From positions 3,906,001 to 3,970,000 of the forward strand of contig NZ_CP043042.1 in assembly GCF_008122265.1 (NCBI RefSeq): a DNA stretch of 64,000 nt, read 5' to 3'. The position numbers and the translations under genes are program-made. The notes below the pieces were generated by a model, which saw only the letters and a program-made list of their open reading frames with translations, was not told the DNA's origin and ran no database searches. Source of the stretch: Marinobacter fonticola. GTDB lineage: Bacteria; Pseudomonadota; Gammaproteobacteria; Pseudomonadales; Oleiphilaceae. This document shows, in pieces, positions 9,028 through 19,218 of the stretch. Numbering within the stretch: position 1 is the first letter of the stretch; the number at the start of each line of letters is the position of its first letter.

Positions 9028-9956
9028 GCGGCACCTCCGCCCAGATCCAAATGCAACCCGTCGTAGGCGACTTCGATGTTGTGGATCTTGAGGATGGCGC
9101 GCTCCATCGAGTCGTCATCGAGAATCGGGTTGGTGTTGTTGATGTGGATCAGGATCTTGCGCTTGGCCGGCATCGTATCCAGCAGTTCGATCATGCCACC
9201 TGGTCCATGCTGGGCCAGGTGCCCCATCTCCCGGCCCGTTTTGGTGCCCACTTCGAGGCGCTGCATTTCATCATCGTCCCAGACCGTGCCATCCACCAGC
9301 AGAATGTCCGCGTGGCGCATCCACTCCTTCAACCGGTCGTCCGGCTGCCCCAGGCCCGGGGCGTAGAGTACGCGGGTACCGGTGCGGGTGTCTTCGATAA
9401 ACAGACCGACATTATCGCCGGGAATCGTCTTGCCCCGGCGTGGCGAATACGGGGGTGCGTTGGAGAGCAGCGGAATTGCGGTCAGTTTCAGAGACGGCGC
9501 TGCCGGAATCCAGAACGATTCGCTATCCTCCGTCGGCATTTCTCGCCAGTTCAATCCGCCGTTCCAGTGCTTGAGCATGGGAAACAACGGAAAGCCGGTG
9601 GACAGGTCCTCGTGGACCTGGGGTGTACACCACACATCCAGCGGACAGCCCTCGCGCAGAGTTAGCAGGCCCGTCGTATGATCGATCTGGCTGTCCATCA
9701 GCAACACCGCGTCGATGCCGGTATCGCGGGCGTGGCGAGCCGGTTGTAGCGGCGCAAAGTCAGCCAGCTGACTACGAATATCCGGCGATGCGTTGCACAC
9801 AATCCAGCGCTCGCCATCTTCGCTGATAGCAATGGATGACTGGGTGCGGGGCGTGGCGTTCAACGTACCCTTGCGCACGCCATCGCAATTGGGACAGTTA
9901 CAGTTCCACTGCGGGAAGCCCCCGCCGGCCGCGGAGCCGAGGACATGAATCTGCAT
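9024..9956 (-). CDS. pqqB: PQQ biosynthesis protein PqqB (metallo-beta-lactamase fold)
   Basis: A 310-residue metallo-beta-lactamase-fold protein. The N-terminus [14 protein letters not shown] and the Cys-rich NCPNCDG are hallmarks of PqqB, with SQIDHTTGL and IHINNTNPI further on. Published work assigns PqqB to hydroxylation of the crosslinked Glu-Tyr intermediate; older proposals made it a PQQ carrier. An AGGAG ribosome site immediately follows the hairpin and T-tract separating it from pqqA, so readthrough would set its expression. Confidence 0.96.
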   Translation of the reverse strand: MQIHVLGSAAGGGFPQWNCNCPNCDGVRKGTLNATPRTQSSIAISEDGERWIVCNASPDIRSQLADFAPLQPARHARDTGIDAVLLMDSQIDHTTGLLTLREGCPLDVWCTPQVHEDLSTGFPLFPMLKHWNGGLNWREMPTEDSESFWIPAAPSLKLTAIPLLSNAPPYSPRRGKTIPGDNVGLFIEDTRTGTRVLYAPGLGQPDDRLKEWMRHADILLVDGTVWDDDEMQRLEVGTKTGREMGHLAQHGPGGMIELLDTMPAKRKILIHINNTNPILDDDSMERAILKIHNIEVAYDGLHLDLGGGAA

Positions 9957-9969
9957 GGGGTTTCTCCTG

Positions 9970-10017
9970 AAAAAGCCTCTGGAGAACTCACGAACGCATC
10001 ATGAATTTTCCAGAGGC
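9970..10017 (-). terminator. Terminator-like attenuator between pqqA and pqqB
   Basis: In the direction of transcription a perfect 9-bp arm (GCCTCTGGA, 10017-10009) pairs with TCCAGAGGC (9983-9975). The stem extends further inward with G-U pairs. It is followed at once by five T residues and then the pqqB ribosome site. This has the form of an intrinsic terminator placed between the precursor peptide gene and the enzyme genes, probably partial. Confidence 0.8.
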
Positions 10018-10026
10018 CTTCATGTC

Positions 10027-10051
10027 GACGGCCGGCAGAACGCCGGCCGTC
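10027..10051 (-). promoter_or_regulatory. GC-rich hairpin just after pqqA
   Basis: A perfect 10-bp inverted repeat (GACGGCCGGC and GCCGGCCGTC) with loop AGAAC begins nine bases past the pqqA stop. No T-tract follows, so it is more likely a 3'-end stabiliser or ribonuclease block for the short pqqA transcript than a terminator on its own. Confidence 0.7.
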
Positions 10052-10060
10052 ACGTACACC

Positions 10061-10132
10061 TTAGCGGTTGGCGAAGTACATGGTGACTTCGAAGCCGATC
10101 CTCAGGTCTTCATAGGCTGGCTTGGTCCACAT
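10061..10132 (-). CDS. pqqA: PqqA precursor peptide, 23 residues
   Basis: The substrate peptide from which PQQ is built. The product is 23 residues, starting [10 protein letters not shown] and ending MYFANR. The conserved Glu15 and Tyr19 of the E-x-x-x-Y core (EVTMY) are the residues crosslinked by PqqE. A TAAGGA ribosome site precedes the ATG. It is first in the pqqABCDE order and is followed by two hairpins before pqqB, an arrangement that would give more peptide than enzyme. Confidence 0.97.
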   Translation of the reverse strand: MWTKPAYEDLRIGFEVTMYFANR

Positions 10133-10460
10133 AATCCTTACCTCGTCTCTATCGTCAGTGAATGAAAATCACAAGCTGATCATAGAAGGCGTTTCACGGG
10201 TTTCGTGATGTACTTTGGAACACATTTCGTTCCCATTCCACCTTCCTTAGTGGCATTACGATAAGAATAGTTCACCGGTTTGATACAACCCTCCGGCTTC
10301 TTTCAATGTTCCTAATACGAGTGTTAACGAACACTAGCTTAACCCGACTATAAAGCCTGACGCTGCCGGTAAACACAACCCAGGTCAATTGGCGTGTCGA
10401 GAGACCATTATACGCAACCCGCGGAGTGACCCGCAGTGTAGCCGGACTTTCCGCCGGACC
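10133..10460. other. Gap between exaC and pqqA, promoter region
   Basis: 328 bp without a gene. It should contain the pqqA promoter. A 6-4-6 inverted repeat AGTGTT-AACG-AACACT at 10320-10335 is a candidate operator. GTTCC-type short repeats appear around 10220-10240. No complete sigma-70 or sigma-54 promoter could be assigned with confidence. Confidence 0.4.
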
Positions 10461-11981
10461 TCAGAAAAAGCCCAGCGGATTGGTGTCGTAGCTGATGAGC
10501 ATGTTCTTGGTCCGCTGATAATGCTCAAGCGCCATCTTATGGGTTTCACGGCCCACACCCGACTTCTTGTAGCCGCCAAACGCCGCATGCGCCGGATAGG
10601 CGTGGTAGCAATTCATCCACACACGGCCAGCCTGGATACCGCGCCCCATGCGGTACTGGCGATTGGTATCGCGCGTCCACACACCGGCGCCCAGCCCGTA
10701 TTCGGTGTCGTTGGCGATGGCCAGGGCTTCCGCCTCGTCCTTGAAGGTGGTCACCCCCACCACCGGGCCGAAGATTTCCTCCTGAAACACCCGCATCTTG
10801 TTGTCGCCCTTAAACAACGTCGGCTGGACGTAGAAGCCGTTGTTGAACTCCACATCCAACTCCTCTCGACCGCCGCCCGTCAGCACTTCAGCGCCTTCCT
10901 GTTTACCGATTTCCAGGTAGGACATGATCTTGTCGAACTGTTCCTTGCTGGCCTGGGCGCCAACCTGAACATCAGTGTCCAGCGGGTTACCGCGCTTGAT
11001 GCTCTTGGTGCGCTCCACCACCTTGGCCATGAACTCCTCGTACATGTCTTCCTGCACCAACGCACGGGACGGGCAGGTGCAGACTTCACCCTGGTTGAAG
11101 AACGCCAGCACCAGACCTTCGACGCACTTATCGATGAACTCCGGCTCGCCCTGCATGACATCGGAGAAATAGATATTCGGCGACTTGCCACCCAACTCCA
11201 CCGTGGACGGAATAATGTTCTCGGCGGCGCACTTCAAAATGTGCGAGCCCACCGGCGTGGAGCCGGTGAAGGCGATCTTGGCGATACGCTTGCTGCTGGC
11301 CAGCGCCTCACCGGCTTCATTGCCGTAGCCATTGACGATGTTGATCACCCCCGCAGGCAGCAGATCGCCGATCAGCTCCATCAGCACCAGGATGGATGCC
11401 GGGGTCTGCTCGGCCGGCTTGAGTATGGTGCAGTTACCGGCGGCCAGGCACGGCGCGAGTTTCCAGGTCGCCATCAGGATCGGGAAGTTCCACGGAATGA
11501 TCTGACCGACCACACCCAACGGCTCATGGAAGTGGTACGCCACGGTATTGCCGTCAATCTCGCCCATATGGCCTTCCTGAGCGCGAATGCAGCCAGCGAA
11601 GTAGCGGAAGTGATCCACCGCCAGCGGGATATCGGCATTCAGAGTCTCGCGCACCGCCTTGCCGTTATCCCAGGCTTCCGCGACCGCCAGCATTTCGAGG
11701 TTCTGCTCGATGCGGTCGGCAATCTTCAGCAGGATGTTGGAGCGCTCGGCGGCTGACGTCTGCCCCCAGGCCGGCGCGGCCTTGTGCGCAGCATCCAGCG
11801 CCAACTCGATATCTTCCGCGCTGGAGCGTGGGATGCTGCAAATCACATCCCCGGTGATGGGGGTAATGTTCTCGAAATACTGCCCCTTGACCGGCGCGAC
11901 CCACTCGCCGCCGATATAGTTCTCGTATTGGGATTTGAAGGAGACGACGGAACCTTCCTTGCCAGGCTGTGCGTAGATCAT
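10461..11981 (-). CDS. exaC: NAD-dependent aldehyde dehydrogenase, ExaC/AldB type
   Basis: Oxidises acetaldehyde (and similar aldehydes) made by PQQ-dependent alcohol dehydrogenase. The 506-residue sequence has the full class motifs: catalytic Glu262 in VELGGKS and Cys301 in [11 protein letters not shown], with FTGSTPVG for NAD binding. Start and length match the ExaC subfamily (MIYAQPG...). It lies immediately upstream of pqqA on the same strand, as in pseudomonad ethanol-oxidation loci, though the 328-bp gap suggests its own transcript. The quinoprotein dehydrogenase and its cytochrome are not in this window. Confidence 0.94.
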   Translation of the reverse strand: MIYAQPGKEGSVVSFKSQYENYIGGEWVAPVKGQYFENITPITGDVICSIPRSSAEDIELALDAAHKAAPAWGQTSAAERSNILLKIADRIEQNLEMLAVAEAWDNGKAVRETLNADIPLAVDHFRYFAGCIRAQEGHMGEIDGNTVAYHFHEPLGVVGQIIPWNFPILMATWKLAPCLAAGNCTILKPAEQTPASILVLMELIGDLLPAGVINIVNGYGNEAGEALASSKRIAKIAFTGSTPVGSHILKCAAENIIPSTVELGGKSPNIYFSDVMQGEPEFIDKCVEGLVLAFFNQGEVCTCPSRALVQEDMYEEFMAKVVERTKSIKRGNPLDTDVQVGAQASKEQFDKIMSYLEIGKQEGAEVLTGGGREELDVEFNNGFYVQPTLFKGDNKMRVFQEEIFGPVVGVTTFKDEAEALAIANDTEYGLGAGVWTRDTNRQYRMGRGIQAGRVWMNCYHAYPAHAAFGGYKKSGVGRETHKMALEHYQRTKNMLISYDTNPLGFF

Positions 11982-12407
11982 GACAGAGTCCTTTTATTGT
12001 GGAATCGCGTGTTATCGAACCGAAACGGAGTTGCGTACCGCGACAGGCGTGGGACGACTTCCATAGCATCCCTCAGCCACCTATACCCGCCGAATGCTCC
12101 CTTCGGAGCGCTCACCTCGTCATTTGGTAGTAGGCTAAAAATGCTGCGAATACAAATATTAAAAGGATTGCTGGGGGTGGTTTTTCATGACTTCTGGACC
12201 TGAACGGACGAACCGTTGCAGGCCACCGCGCCCTTGGCGCTTTGCAGGGTGTTACCGTGTTTGCGTGATTCGGCTCAAGCCAGGCGATCTCATATCCCAT
12301 ACCAAGTTTAAAGCGGCGTCACTAAATCGCGGCATTTTCTATACCGCTTCCAAGTCTACTCTTGGGTCGAGCTAAAGGGGTCAGAGTGAACTGCCCCCAA
12401 TTACTCC
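11982..12407. other. Gap upstream of exaC
   Basis: 426 bp with no convincing gene. The exaC ribosome site (AAGGA) is at its left edge. The right end carries one copy of a dispersed GGGGTCAGA element (12377-12404), partly palindromic because GGGG is answered by CCCCC. No clear promoter hexamers were found. Confidence 0.4.
12377..12404 (+). repeat. Dispersed GGGGTCAGA-type element, copy 1
   Basis: Shares the GGGGTCAGAGTGAA start with copies at 17733, 19088, 19304 (reverse) and 25335. Here the second half diverges into CTGCCCCCAATTAC. It lies just after the stop of the chemoreceptor gene. Confidence 0.45.
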
Positions 12408-13919
12408 CTAACGCTTATACTCGGCGATAAATTGGCGCATATCGTCGACTAGTTCCTCAAGCGCGGTCGCGGTCGAATTAACGCGCTCGGCCTCTTCAAG
12501 CACTTTGCGGTTCTGGTTTGCCGCCTGCTGTAAGCTCTGGTTGATATCCAAGGAGGCTGCGGCCTGCTGCTCAGAGGTCGAGGCGATTTGGTAGTTCATC
12601 TCGTTCACTTTGGCAATCGCTGATTCTATATATTGAATAGAATCGCCCGTTTGGCGGATGGATTCGCTGGTCTCCAAGGACTGGCTTTGGCCTTGCCCGA
12701 TAGCCGAAAGCGCCGCCTGAGCACGATTAGCCAGAGCATCAATCGTCTGCCGGATATCTTGTGTGAACTCCTGCGTCCGACGGGAGAGGGAGCGAACCTC
12801 ATCAGCGACGACCGCGAAGCCCCGCCCCTGCTCACCCGCCCGCGCCGCTTCGATGGCCGCATTCAGAGCCAGCAGGTTGGTTTGTTCAGAAATATCGTCA
12901 ATCGATCCGATAACCTGGCTAATGGTAGCGACGTTTTTGACGACCAAGTCGACCGTGTCGGCGGATTCTTGCAGGGACCGATTCGTCGCCTCGGTGAGAT
13001 CAATCGACTGATGGATTCGGGCTTGGCCTTCTGCCGCATGGCGGTATGCCACGTCCGACGCTTCAGACGCGACCTGCGCATTGGTAGCAACAGCCTGAAC
13101 GGTTGTGGTCATTTCCTCGGTCGCAGAGGCGGCCTTTGCCGTCTCGAGACTTTGAGCTTCCAAAACCGTATGCGAGCCATCGCTCAGTGAACTCAGCGTC
13201 GCGGCATTGGCGCTCACCCGTTCAGCGAGTCCGCCGACTCTTTCAATTAATGCCCCAAACTGGCTGAGCAAATTGTTGAACGACGATACCGTGATGTCGT
13301 CGCCGCGGCCTTGCAGTCGGAGCGTTAAGTCCTTGTCGTTACAAAATTTTTCCACGAGCCCGATCATAGCATGCGATGTCTGTCGCTCGCGCCCGAGGCC
13401 CAGGGCAAAATAGATGAGGACGCCTGCCTCAAATATAACGAAGGCGGCGTGAAGTAACGCGATCGACCAGCTGCATCCATAATTAAAAACCATCAACGGC
13501 AGTCCGCCAATCGATGCCTCGCTTAACTGGAGCGCCGTCAGTGCCAAATGATGCACCGCTATGAGTCCGGCTGCGGCGACAACAGGAAGCCAGTCGCGAT
13601 AAGCCATGATGATGGCAAGCGCCGCAAAAATGTGGAAGTGCATTTCAATCCGTCCAAGCTGGGCCTGAATCATGATTGCGGAAAACATCATCAATACAGC
13701 CGCAGCGACGACCGAGAAGCCCCTGGTGCCCCTGAGAAAGCTGTAACCAAGCATTGCCAGGCCGCTCGCAATAATCACTCCGGCAATGGCAAACGAGTGG
13801 GTGCCATACCCGACGGGCACCCAGAGTGCGACTACCGGTGTATGGGCCATGATGATAAACATTAGCTGGCGATCTGTTTTAAGACGTTCGCGCTTTGAGT
13901 AGGAAGATGTGCTGCTCAT
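12408..13919 (-). CDS. Methyl-accepting chemotaxis protein with His-rich multi-TM sensor
   Basis: 503 residues. The N-terminal ~190 residues form five or six transmembrane helices rather than a periplasmic loop, with His-rich points EMHFH (about 93-97), AVHHL and LLHAAF. A signalling domain follows with the conserved hairpin core [20 protein letters not shown]. His clusters in membrane helices suggest a metal or haem ligand, which is inference. Its ATG overlaps the stop of the Sco1/SenC-like gene (13916-13919), so the two are made together. The sensor may therefore respond to copper or redox state. No HAMP domain is obvious. Confidence 0.9.
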   Translation of the reverse strand: MSSTSSYSKRERLKTDRQLMFIIMAHTPVVALWVPVGYGTHSFAIAGVIIASGLAMLGYSFLRGTRGFSVVAAAVLMMFSAIMIQAQLGRIEMHFHIFAALAIIMAYRDWLPVVAAAGLIAVHHLALTALQLSEASIGGLPLMVFNYGCSWSIALLHAAFVIFEAGVLIYFALGLGRERQTSHAMIGLVEKFCNDKDLTLRLQGRGDDITVSSFNNLLSQFGALIERVGGLAERVSANAATLSSLSDGSHTVLEAQSLETAKAASATEEMTTTVQAVATNAQVASEASDVAYRHAAEGQARIHQSIDLTEATNRSLQESADTVDLVVKNVATISQVIGSIDDISEQTNLLALNAAIEAARAGEQGRGFAVVADEVRSLSRRTQEFTQDIRQTIDALANRAQAALSAIGQGQSQSLETSESIRQTGDSIQYIESAIAKVNEMNYQIASTSEQQAAASLDINQSLQQAANQNRKVLEEAERVNSTATALEELVDDMRQFIAEYKR

Positions 13920-14497
13920 TTTGTGCTCGGACCGAATGGTCTTACTTCAGCGATCAGACGATGCATGTCCTCTTGCAGCCGCTCTAGATCTAAGTTGGAG
14001 GTGGGATAAACCAGGACCTTACGGCCCGCCTTGGTTACCACATGTAAGAAAGCGTTATGATCGAGTCTGCCATTTCTGGGGATACCATTGACGTTTGCCT
14101 GATAAGCGTGCGCCAGACGCCGCGCAGCCTCCTCGCTTGGCGGGAGGTTAAGTCGGAAATTTGGACCGAAGTGTTCGAGGGTGCGGGCAATGGCCCCGTC
14201 TTTATCCTGCGACGGCATCAAGCTGACAAAGACATAGTGAATGGGTAGATCGGTCAGCCGTTGGCTGATTTTGTAAAGGTTTGCAAGCTGGGGCGGACAG
14301 ACATCATCACAGTGTCCGTAACCGAAGAAGACTATACTAAGCTCACTGCTATCGAGCGGGGGCACCTCGACATCGGTGCGGAAGCCGTAGTAACCCGACT
14401 CATTCGAGAGCGTCAACAGCATTGGCAACGATGCTATGGCGAGTGCACAGGCAAAAAAAAGCAGGCAACAGCGTAAAATATACTTCGATCGGCTCAT
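13916..14497 (-). CDS. Sco1/SenC-family copper-binding protein
   Basis: 193 residues with an N-terminal membrane anchor (about residues 9-29) and a thioredoxin-like domain. The Sco copper site CxxxC appears as HCDDVCPP, and the third ligand is the His in LDHNAFLH. Canonical Sco proteins deliver copper to cytochrome oxidase CuA. No oxidase genes are nearby; the partner is a chemoreceptor gene that overlaps it by four bases, suggesting that this member supports sensing instead. Being membrane-anchored and periplasmic, it could pass copper or a redox signal to the receptor. Confidence 0.88.
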   Translation of the reverse strand: MSRSKYILRCCLLFFACALAIASLPMLLTLSNESGYYGFRTDVEVPPLDSSELSIVFFGYGHCDDVCPPQLANLYKISQRLTDLPIHYVFVSLMPSQDKDGAIARTLEHFGPNFRLNLPPSEEAARRLAHAYQANVNGIPRNGRLDHNAFLHVVTKAGRKVLVYPTSNLDLERLQEDMHRLIAEVRPFGPSTK

Positions 14498-15054
14498 TGT
14501 ACGAATGTCAATCTACTACATGTTATTGGACACGAATGCTACTTACGTCGCGCGTGGCTGATCAGATCAGTGGAGACACGGTGCGGCGCTTTTAGAGCCA
14601 AAGTCGGGCGTGCGACAGTCAACCATTGCCAAAGGGGAACTTGCTTATTGCTAGCAAGCTTTCGAAAGGCAAAAGCCAAGGCCAACCCCCGTGCGTACTT
14701 CCTGCTTGATTGTGTATGGGGCGAGATTGTCCGGATTGCGCTTTTCTTTTTTGTGCGAGGCGGGTACTCAACATCGATCTCGTCACCTCAACAATTGTCG
14801 ATTGCTGAGCGGGTTATTCTAAATAGCGCGCATGTTTGTTACTGCTCGCATCATTAGCCGGTTAGCTAACAGCGATGACTGTCTGGATTACACTTTGGCG
14901 CAATCGCACACCCCAACGACCCCGGCCTTGCGATGAGGCTCATATTGCACTTCAGCATCGCCCTTCCCCCGTGGCTCAAGGGAAGGGTATGACTCGCACT
15001 TTATGAAATCACTCTCCCGAGTGAGGCGGACGGACACCTCACTCATCCCGGGTA
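14498..15054. other. Intergenic region between two chemotaxis loci
   Basis: 557 bp with no supported gene; a 95-codon open frame on the plus strand lacks a ribosome site and family features. A hairpin with 8-bp arms GAGTGAGG/CCTCACTC at about 15022-15047 sits just past the stop of the 15055-17067 gene, but no T-tract follows. Confidence 0.4.
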
Positions 15055-17067
15055 TTAGTGTGTATTTGCAGAATGAGAAGTATTAGTCGTGAATTCAGCC
15101 ACCAATGCCTGCAACTCCGTAGCCATTTTTGCAAGATTTACGCTGGCCAGGGCCGCCTGCTCAGACCCTTCGGTGGTTTCGTCGAATGATAGATTGATGC
15201 TGGTGATCGTTTTATTGATTTCTTCACAGACAGCGCTTTGCTCTTCCGCTGCACTCGCAATCTCGGCGCTCATGTTGACGATTCGATTAGTGGACAGTCC
15301 GATGGATTCGAGAGCGGCGCCAGAGGCCTGGGATTTCGTCACGGCATCGTCGCTCTGGTTCTGACTCTGACGAATCAGTCGAACCACCTCATTCGCACCA
15401 TTGTGTATCTTTTGGATGATATCCTTGATTTCTTCGGTACTATCTTGGGTTTGCTTGGCCAAAGAACGAACTTCATCCGCAACCACGGCAAATCCGCGTC
15501 CATGCTCACCGGCCCGTGCCGCCTCAATAGCCGCATTCAGGGCCAACAGATTGGTTTGCTCAGCCACCCCCCGGATTACATCAAGTACGGTTCCAATCGC
15601 CTCACTGTTCGTGGCGAGGGCATTGACCGCTTCAGCCGAGTCGTCAATGCTCCGTTCGACGACGTTGATTGCCGAAATAGCTGCTTCTACGATCGACTGC
15701 CCCTGCTCTGCGTTGGTTTCAGCGTGCCCCGCGGTTTCGCGCGCTAACTCTGTGTTTCGGGCTACTTCCTGAATGGAGGCACTCATTTCATTGATCGCGG
15801 TTGCCAACTGCTCGGTATCGGCTTGTTGGCGCTGCATCGTCTGGCTTGTCTGTTCCGAGATAGCAGAGGTTTCTTCCGCCGACGACGACAATTCAATACT
15901 GGTTTGCGAGACCTGCTCGATGACACGTTCAAATTTGTCCATTGTTTTGTTAAACGAGGCGGCCATCTCGCCCAACTCGTCCTTGGCCATGACCTCCGCT
16001 CGCGATCGCAGATCAAGTTGTTTACCAACCCGCGTAATTGCGTTTGTGAGGCTTTGAACCTGCGCATTCAGCCCTTTCGCAATATTGAAGCCCAACAGGC
16101 CAGAAACAGCGAGAATAGCGAGAGTAATACTGCCGAACACCATCATGCCCGTAAACGTCGAAGTCTCCTGCGCTTCGGCCACGTCGCGAATGGTTTCACC
16201 AGTTGTTCCAATGACGTTGCCGAGGGCAGCAATACGCTTGCTGGCTAAGTCAAACCATTGCGGTCCCGTCAATGCTAGAGACTCAAGCCGGCCCGTATCC
16301 ATGATGGTATTCTGCACCCGTGCAATGGCCTGGTTTTCGGACGATGACATGAAGTCGGAAATCTGCCGCTCGACCGCCGGCCACGCCAGAAAAGCGGCGT
16401 TTTCCAATGCGTTACGCTGTTCGGTAATTTTCGGGGCATGGTCAATTGCGGTCATTCGGTCGTAGCGATCGTCAGTGAAGGCTGCGGCAAGTATGCCGCG
16501 CTCAATCCCGGCTGCCTCCTGCGCTTCGACCAGATAGCCCTGATAGGTCAGCATCTCGGCGAGTGACGGGTCCCCCATGCTGCCGGCGATCCGCCGGATC
16601 GATCGGATAAAGGCCTCGGTGATCTCCGTATAACTCTCCATGATCTCTGCCGAGCTCATCTCGCTGCGATCGACTCGTGACCGTGTACTTTGCACAACAT
16701 CAAGACGATTCTTCAGCTTTCCGAGAGAACCTTGAATCGAATCACGCCCCTGCGTCACTGAAATGGCATCAATAGCTACCTTGACCTGACGCCACTGGGA
16801 ATCAACCTGCTGTCGTTGATCACGCAATTTGGCCAGCATGTCCGTCGAAGCAGCGGCGGCAACGGCAGCGGACAGGCCGCGCTCTTTTTGGAGCGCGACT
16901 AAGCCAGGAAGTAGCGTTTCGATAAGCGCAACATTCTCTTGCGCAAGTACAGCCTGCTGATGCTTGTATTTCCGATCCCCTATATCATCAACCGCAAAAA
17001 ACATGAGGCTGACAAGGGGGATAAATAGTGCGATTTGGAGCTTTCTCTTGATAGACAGTGCTGACAT
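15055..17067 (-). CDS. Methyl-accepting chemotaxis protein with NIT-type sensor
   Basis: 670 residues. A TM helix near residues 10-26 is followed by an all-helical periplasmic domain to about 300 with the LQKERGLSA motif of nitrate/nitrite-sensing (NIT) domains. A second TM at about 307-330, a HAMP segment and a signalling domain containing [20 protein letters not shown] follow. NIT domains are known in nitrate sensors, but ligand identity for chemoreceptors of this class varies. A long AT-rich upstream region precedes it. Confidence 0.92.
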   Translation of the reverse strand: MSALSIKRKLQIALFIPLVSLMFFAVDDIGDRKYKHQQAVLAQENVALIETLLPGLVALQKERGLSAAVAAAASTDMLAKLRDQRQQVDSQWRQVKVAIDAISVTQGRDSIQGSLGKLKNRLDVVQSTRSRVDRSEMSSAEIMESYTEITEAFIRSIRRIAGSMGDPSLAEMLTYQGYLVEAQEAAGIERGILAAAFTDDRYDRMTAIDHAPKITEQRNALENAAFLAWPAVERQISDFMSSSENQAIARVQNTIMDTGRLESLALTGPQWFDLASKRIAALGNVIGTTGETIRDVAEAQETSTFTGMMVFGSITLAILAVSGLLGFNIAKGLNAQVQSLTNAITRVGKQLDLRSRAEVMAKDELGEMAASFNKTMDKFERVIEQVSQTSIELSSSAEETSAISEQTSQTMQRQQADTEQLATAINEMSASIQEVARNTELARETAGHAETNAEQGQSIVEAAISAINVVERSIDDSAEAVNALATNSEAIGTVLDVIRGVAEQTNLLALNAAIEAARAGEHGRGFAVVADEVRSLAKQTQDSTEEIKDIIQKIHNGANEVVRLIRQSQNQSDDAVTKSQASGAALESIGLSTNRIVNMSAEIASAAEEQSAVCEEINKTITSINLSFDETTEGSEQAALASVNLAKMATELQALVAEFTTNTSHSANTH

Positions 17068-17893
17068 CTTTTTTAGTCCGGGGATAGAAAAAACGAATTA
17101 ATCATACCCCTAGATATCGAAAAAATATGCTACCCAATTTTAAACTATTGAAAAATCATAGACACAAACACTAAGCAAATATACTTATCTGCTAAAGCAT
17201 TAAACGCGCATTTTAAAATATGCGCCGCCAAGTACAAACAGACATATAAGAAAGCCGTTATCAAAGGAACGACACAAAGGGCAACTTGGAAAAACAGAAT
17301 AAGTCGATGACTCGACTATAATATTATCGTGATCTGTGTCGCTAATTAACATTAAATGACAATTAATAACCTACAACTCAGAAAAACGACTTTTTGAGGC
17401 ATTAAAAACTACCTATAGCAGTTAATATTACTTCGAATCATTGCACTAATTTTTGGGGCTGCCGTATTTATTAATAGAAGCCGACTAAACCATCAATGCA
17501 GTCAATCTATCGTTTGATATCTGTTAGCGAGGCCAGTCCCTCTTCGAACATCATCTCTGCCCCTTCACCGATCTATTTAATACACATGATACTCCAATAA
17601 ATCTCCTCTGCAGCACTATGCTGCTACCACTCAATTACGTCCGAGATACCGCCACAATGCGCTCTGAATATCATGTAGCCCGCCCCAATGATTGGGGGGT
17701 CTGATTCGGTGGGCCAGTGATTCGGTCGATTCGGGGGTCAGATTGAGTTAATTTTTATCAGATCTACCAATCGCTTAGTCCGGCTACCCCCAAGTTTTGA
17801 GAACAAAGAGCAGTATGTGCCCTGTCTTAAGGCAGGAGCTTGGCGAATGGTGCACCGATTTCACCTTGCTGCGCAGGACGTTTAGCTCTTAGC
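17068..17893. other. AT-rich non-coding stretch left of the IS30-type element
   Basis: 826 bp without a supported gene. From about 17090 to 17480 base composition is strikingly AT-rich compared with the rest of the window. Towards the right end lies a GGGGTCAGA-type element (17733-17765). A minus-strand frame ending ...EGLASLTDIKR at about 17506 might be gene debris but is interrupted by stops. The composition suggests acquired or promoter-rich DNA. Confidence 0.5.
17733..17765 (+). repeat. Dispersed GGGGTCAGA-type element, copy 2
   Basis: Reads GGGGGTCAGATTGAG then TTAATTTTTATCAGATC. The second half is shared almost exactly with copy 5 at 25335, and the whole pattern with copy 3 at 19088. 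Copies 2 and 3 flank the IS30-type element in the same orientation. Confidence 0.65.
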
Positions 17894-17921
17894 TCCTGAA
17901 TTCAGATAATAACCGCAGCAC
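17894..17921 (+). repeat. Left terminal inverted repeat of the IS30-type element
   Basis: 28 bp; its reverse complement matches the right end at 18970-18997 with five mismatches (shared blocks GTGCTGC, TTATTA, TGAA and TCAGGA). Confidence 0.8.
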
Positions 17922-17997
17922 TTTGGCGTAACCGGGTAGAGGAAGGAGGGCCGCTGCCGGTACCCTCATTCGCTTTACCGACCAAAGTGAAGCAGTG

Positions 17998-18989
17998 ATG
18001 GGATACCGACAACTGACCCAAGAGCAACGATACCAGATTTCCGCCCTGCTTGTGGCGGGCAAGAGCCAGCGACAGATCGCTACCTTGTTGGGCTGTCACA
18101 GCAGCACGATCAGCCGAGAATTGAGGCGTAACGGCACATCGCAGGGTTATCAGGCGGACAGAGCACACCGAAGTAGCGAACAACGACGCAGCTTGGCGAC
18201 CAAGGCTCACAAGCAGGTGTACACCTTGATTGACTGGGTGAGCAGCCTGATCCGAAAGCGCTGGAGCCCGGATCAGATCGCCGGAGTGATGGCGCGACTG
18301 GAATCGCTTCGGGTCAGCCGTCAATGGATCTATGACCTCATTCATCGTGACCGGATTAAGGGCGGCACGCTCTGGACCTATGGCCGCCAACCTCGACGAC
18401 GCCGTTGCCAGAGGAGTCTGGCCAAACGGGCCGGGTTGGGCAAGATCCCGAACAGAACCGGCATTGAGCACCGCCCTCGGAGATTGATAAGCGAGGTCAC
18501 CTGGGGCACTGGGAAGGCGACACGGTCCTGTACGGCCATAAGCAGTCGGGCGTTGCCACACTGGTGGAGCGTCGGAGCGGCTACCTGCTGGCAGGCCAGC
18601 TAAACCGTGTCACGGCCGGCCTGACCACGAGCGCGATCATACGGTTAATGCGACCGATCCGGGGCGCGGTGAGAACGCTAACGCTGGATAACGGCAGCGA
18701 GTTTGCGAACCACCAGTGCATGGCCAGGACATTGAACATGAAAACGTACTTCTGCGATCCGTACCGCTCGGGACAACGAGGTACCAACGAGAACACCAAC
18801 GGTCTGCTCCGCCAATATTTTCCCAAGGGAACGGACTTCGCGAACATCAGTCAGCGCGAGCTTAATTGGGTCGTGGACGAGCTCAACAATCGCCCCAGAA
18901 AACGGCTGGGATATCGGACACCGGCAGAGGTGTTCTGGGGTGAATACTCCGGAGCACTACCAACGAGTGGTGCTGCACTTATTACTTGA
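17998..18989 (+). pseudogene. IS30-family transposase, frameshifted
   Basis: The first segment (frame from ATG 17998) has the IS30 N-terminal HTH: LTQEQRYQISALL and STISRELRRNG. The protein then continues in another frame, where GHLGHWEGDTVLYGHK (first catalytic Asp), LTLDNGSEFANH (second Asp) and GTNENTNGLLRQYFPKGTDF (catalytic Glu) are intact to a TGA at 18987-18989. The join is around 18474-18478, where one base appears to be missing in a CGCCC run. IS30 transposases are normally read in a single frame, so this copy is probably inactive unless the lost base is a sequencing error. Confidence 0.88.
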
Positions 18990-18997
18990 ACTCAGGA
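18970..18997 (-). repeat. Right terminal inverted repeat of the IS30-type element
   Basis: 28 bp, partner of the left repeat at 17894-17921. It overlaps the last codons of the transposase reading frame. Confidence 0.8.
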
Positions 18998-19087
18998 AAA
19001 CAGGTGCTTATTGCAACGTAAGGTAAATGACGGCGTGGCTGCCCTATGTGTCAGCGTAGTTGTCGCCTGATGATTTCAGTGACTAAC

Positions 19088-19116
19088 GGGGGTCGGAGTG
19101 CATTAAATTTGATCAG
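19088..19116 (+). repeat. Dispersed GGGGTCAGA-type element, copy 3
   Basis: Reads GGGGGTCGGAGTGCA then TTAAATTTGATCAG, the same layout as copy 2 at 17733-17765, on the other side of the IS30-type element. Confidence 0.6.
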
Positions 19117-19218
19117 TTCCGTACATGCTAGTGGCTTGTTTAGCCGGACAGACTCCAGACGGCATCGAATCGCTCCAGCGACGATGCTTCCGTGCTGAGC
19201 CAATCCATTATGCGCCGC

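Larger units (their letters stand above)
17894..18997 (+). mobile_element. IS30-family insertion sequence, about 1.1 kb
   Basis: Bounded by 28-bp imperfect terminal inverted repeats at 17894-17921 and 18970-18997 (23 of 28 positions match), each beginning TCCTGAA or TCCTGAG at its outer end. One transposase gene fills the inside and is broken by a frameshift. No target duplication could be identified confidently from the immediate flanks. Length and organisation fit IS30 family elements. Confidence 0.85.

Noticed and set aside
10133..10460. Riboswitch in the pqqA leader
   Set aside because: No known aptamer pattern could be recognised; only a short inverted repeat is present.
10389..11756. 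455-codon open frame antisense to exaC
   Set aside because: Shadow of the aldehyde dehydrogenase; no ribosome site or recognisable domains.
14570..14857. Open frame in the gap between chemotaxis loci
   Set aside because: No ribosome site, no homology pattern, and unusual amino-acid mix.
18470..18480. Programmed frameshift in the IS30 transposase
   Set aside because: IS30 transposases use one frame, and no slippery heptamer precedes the join.
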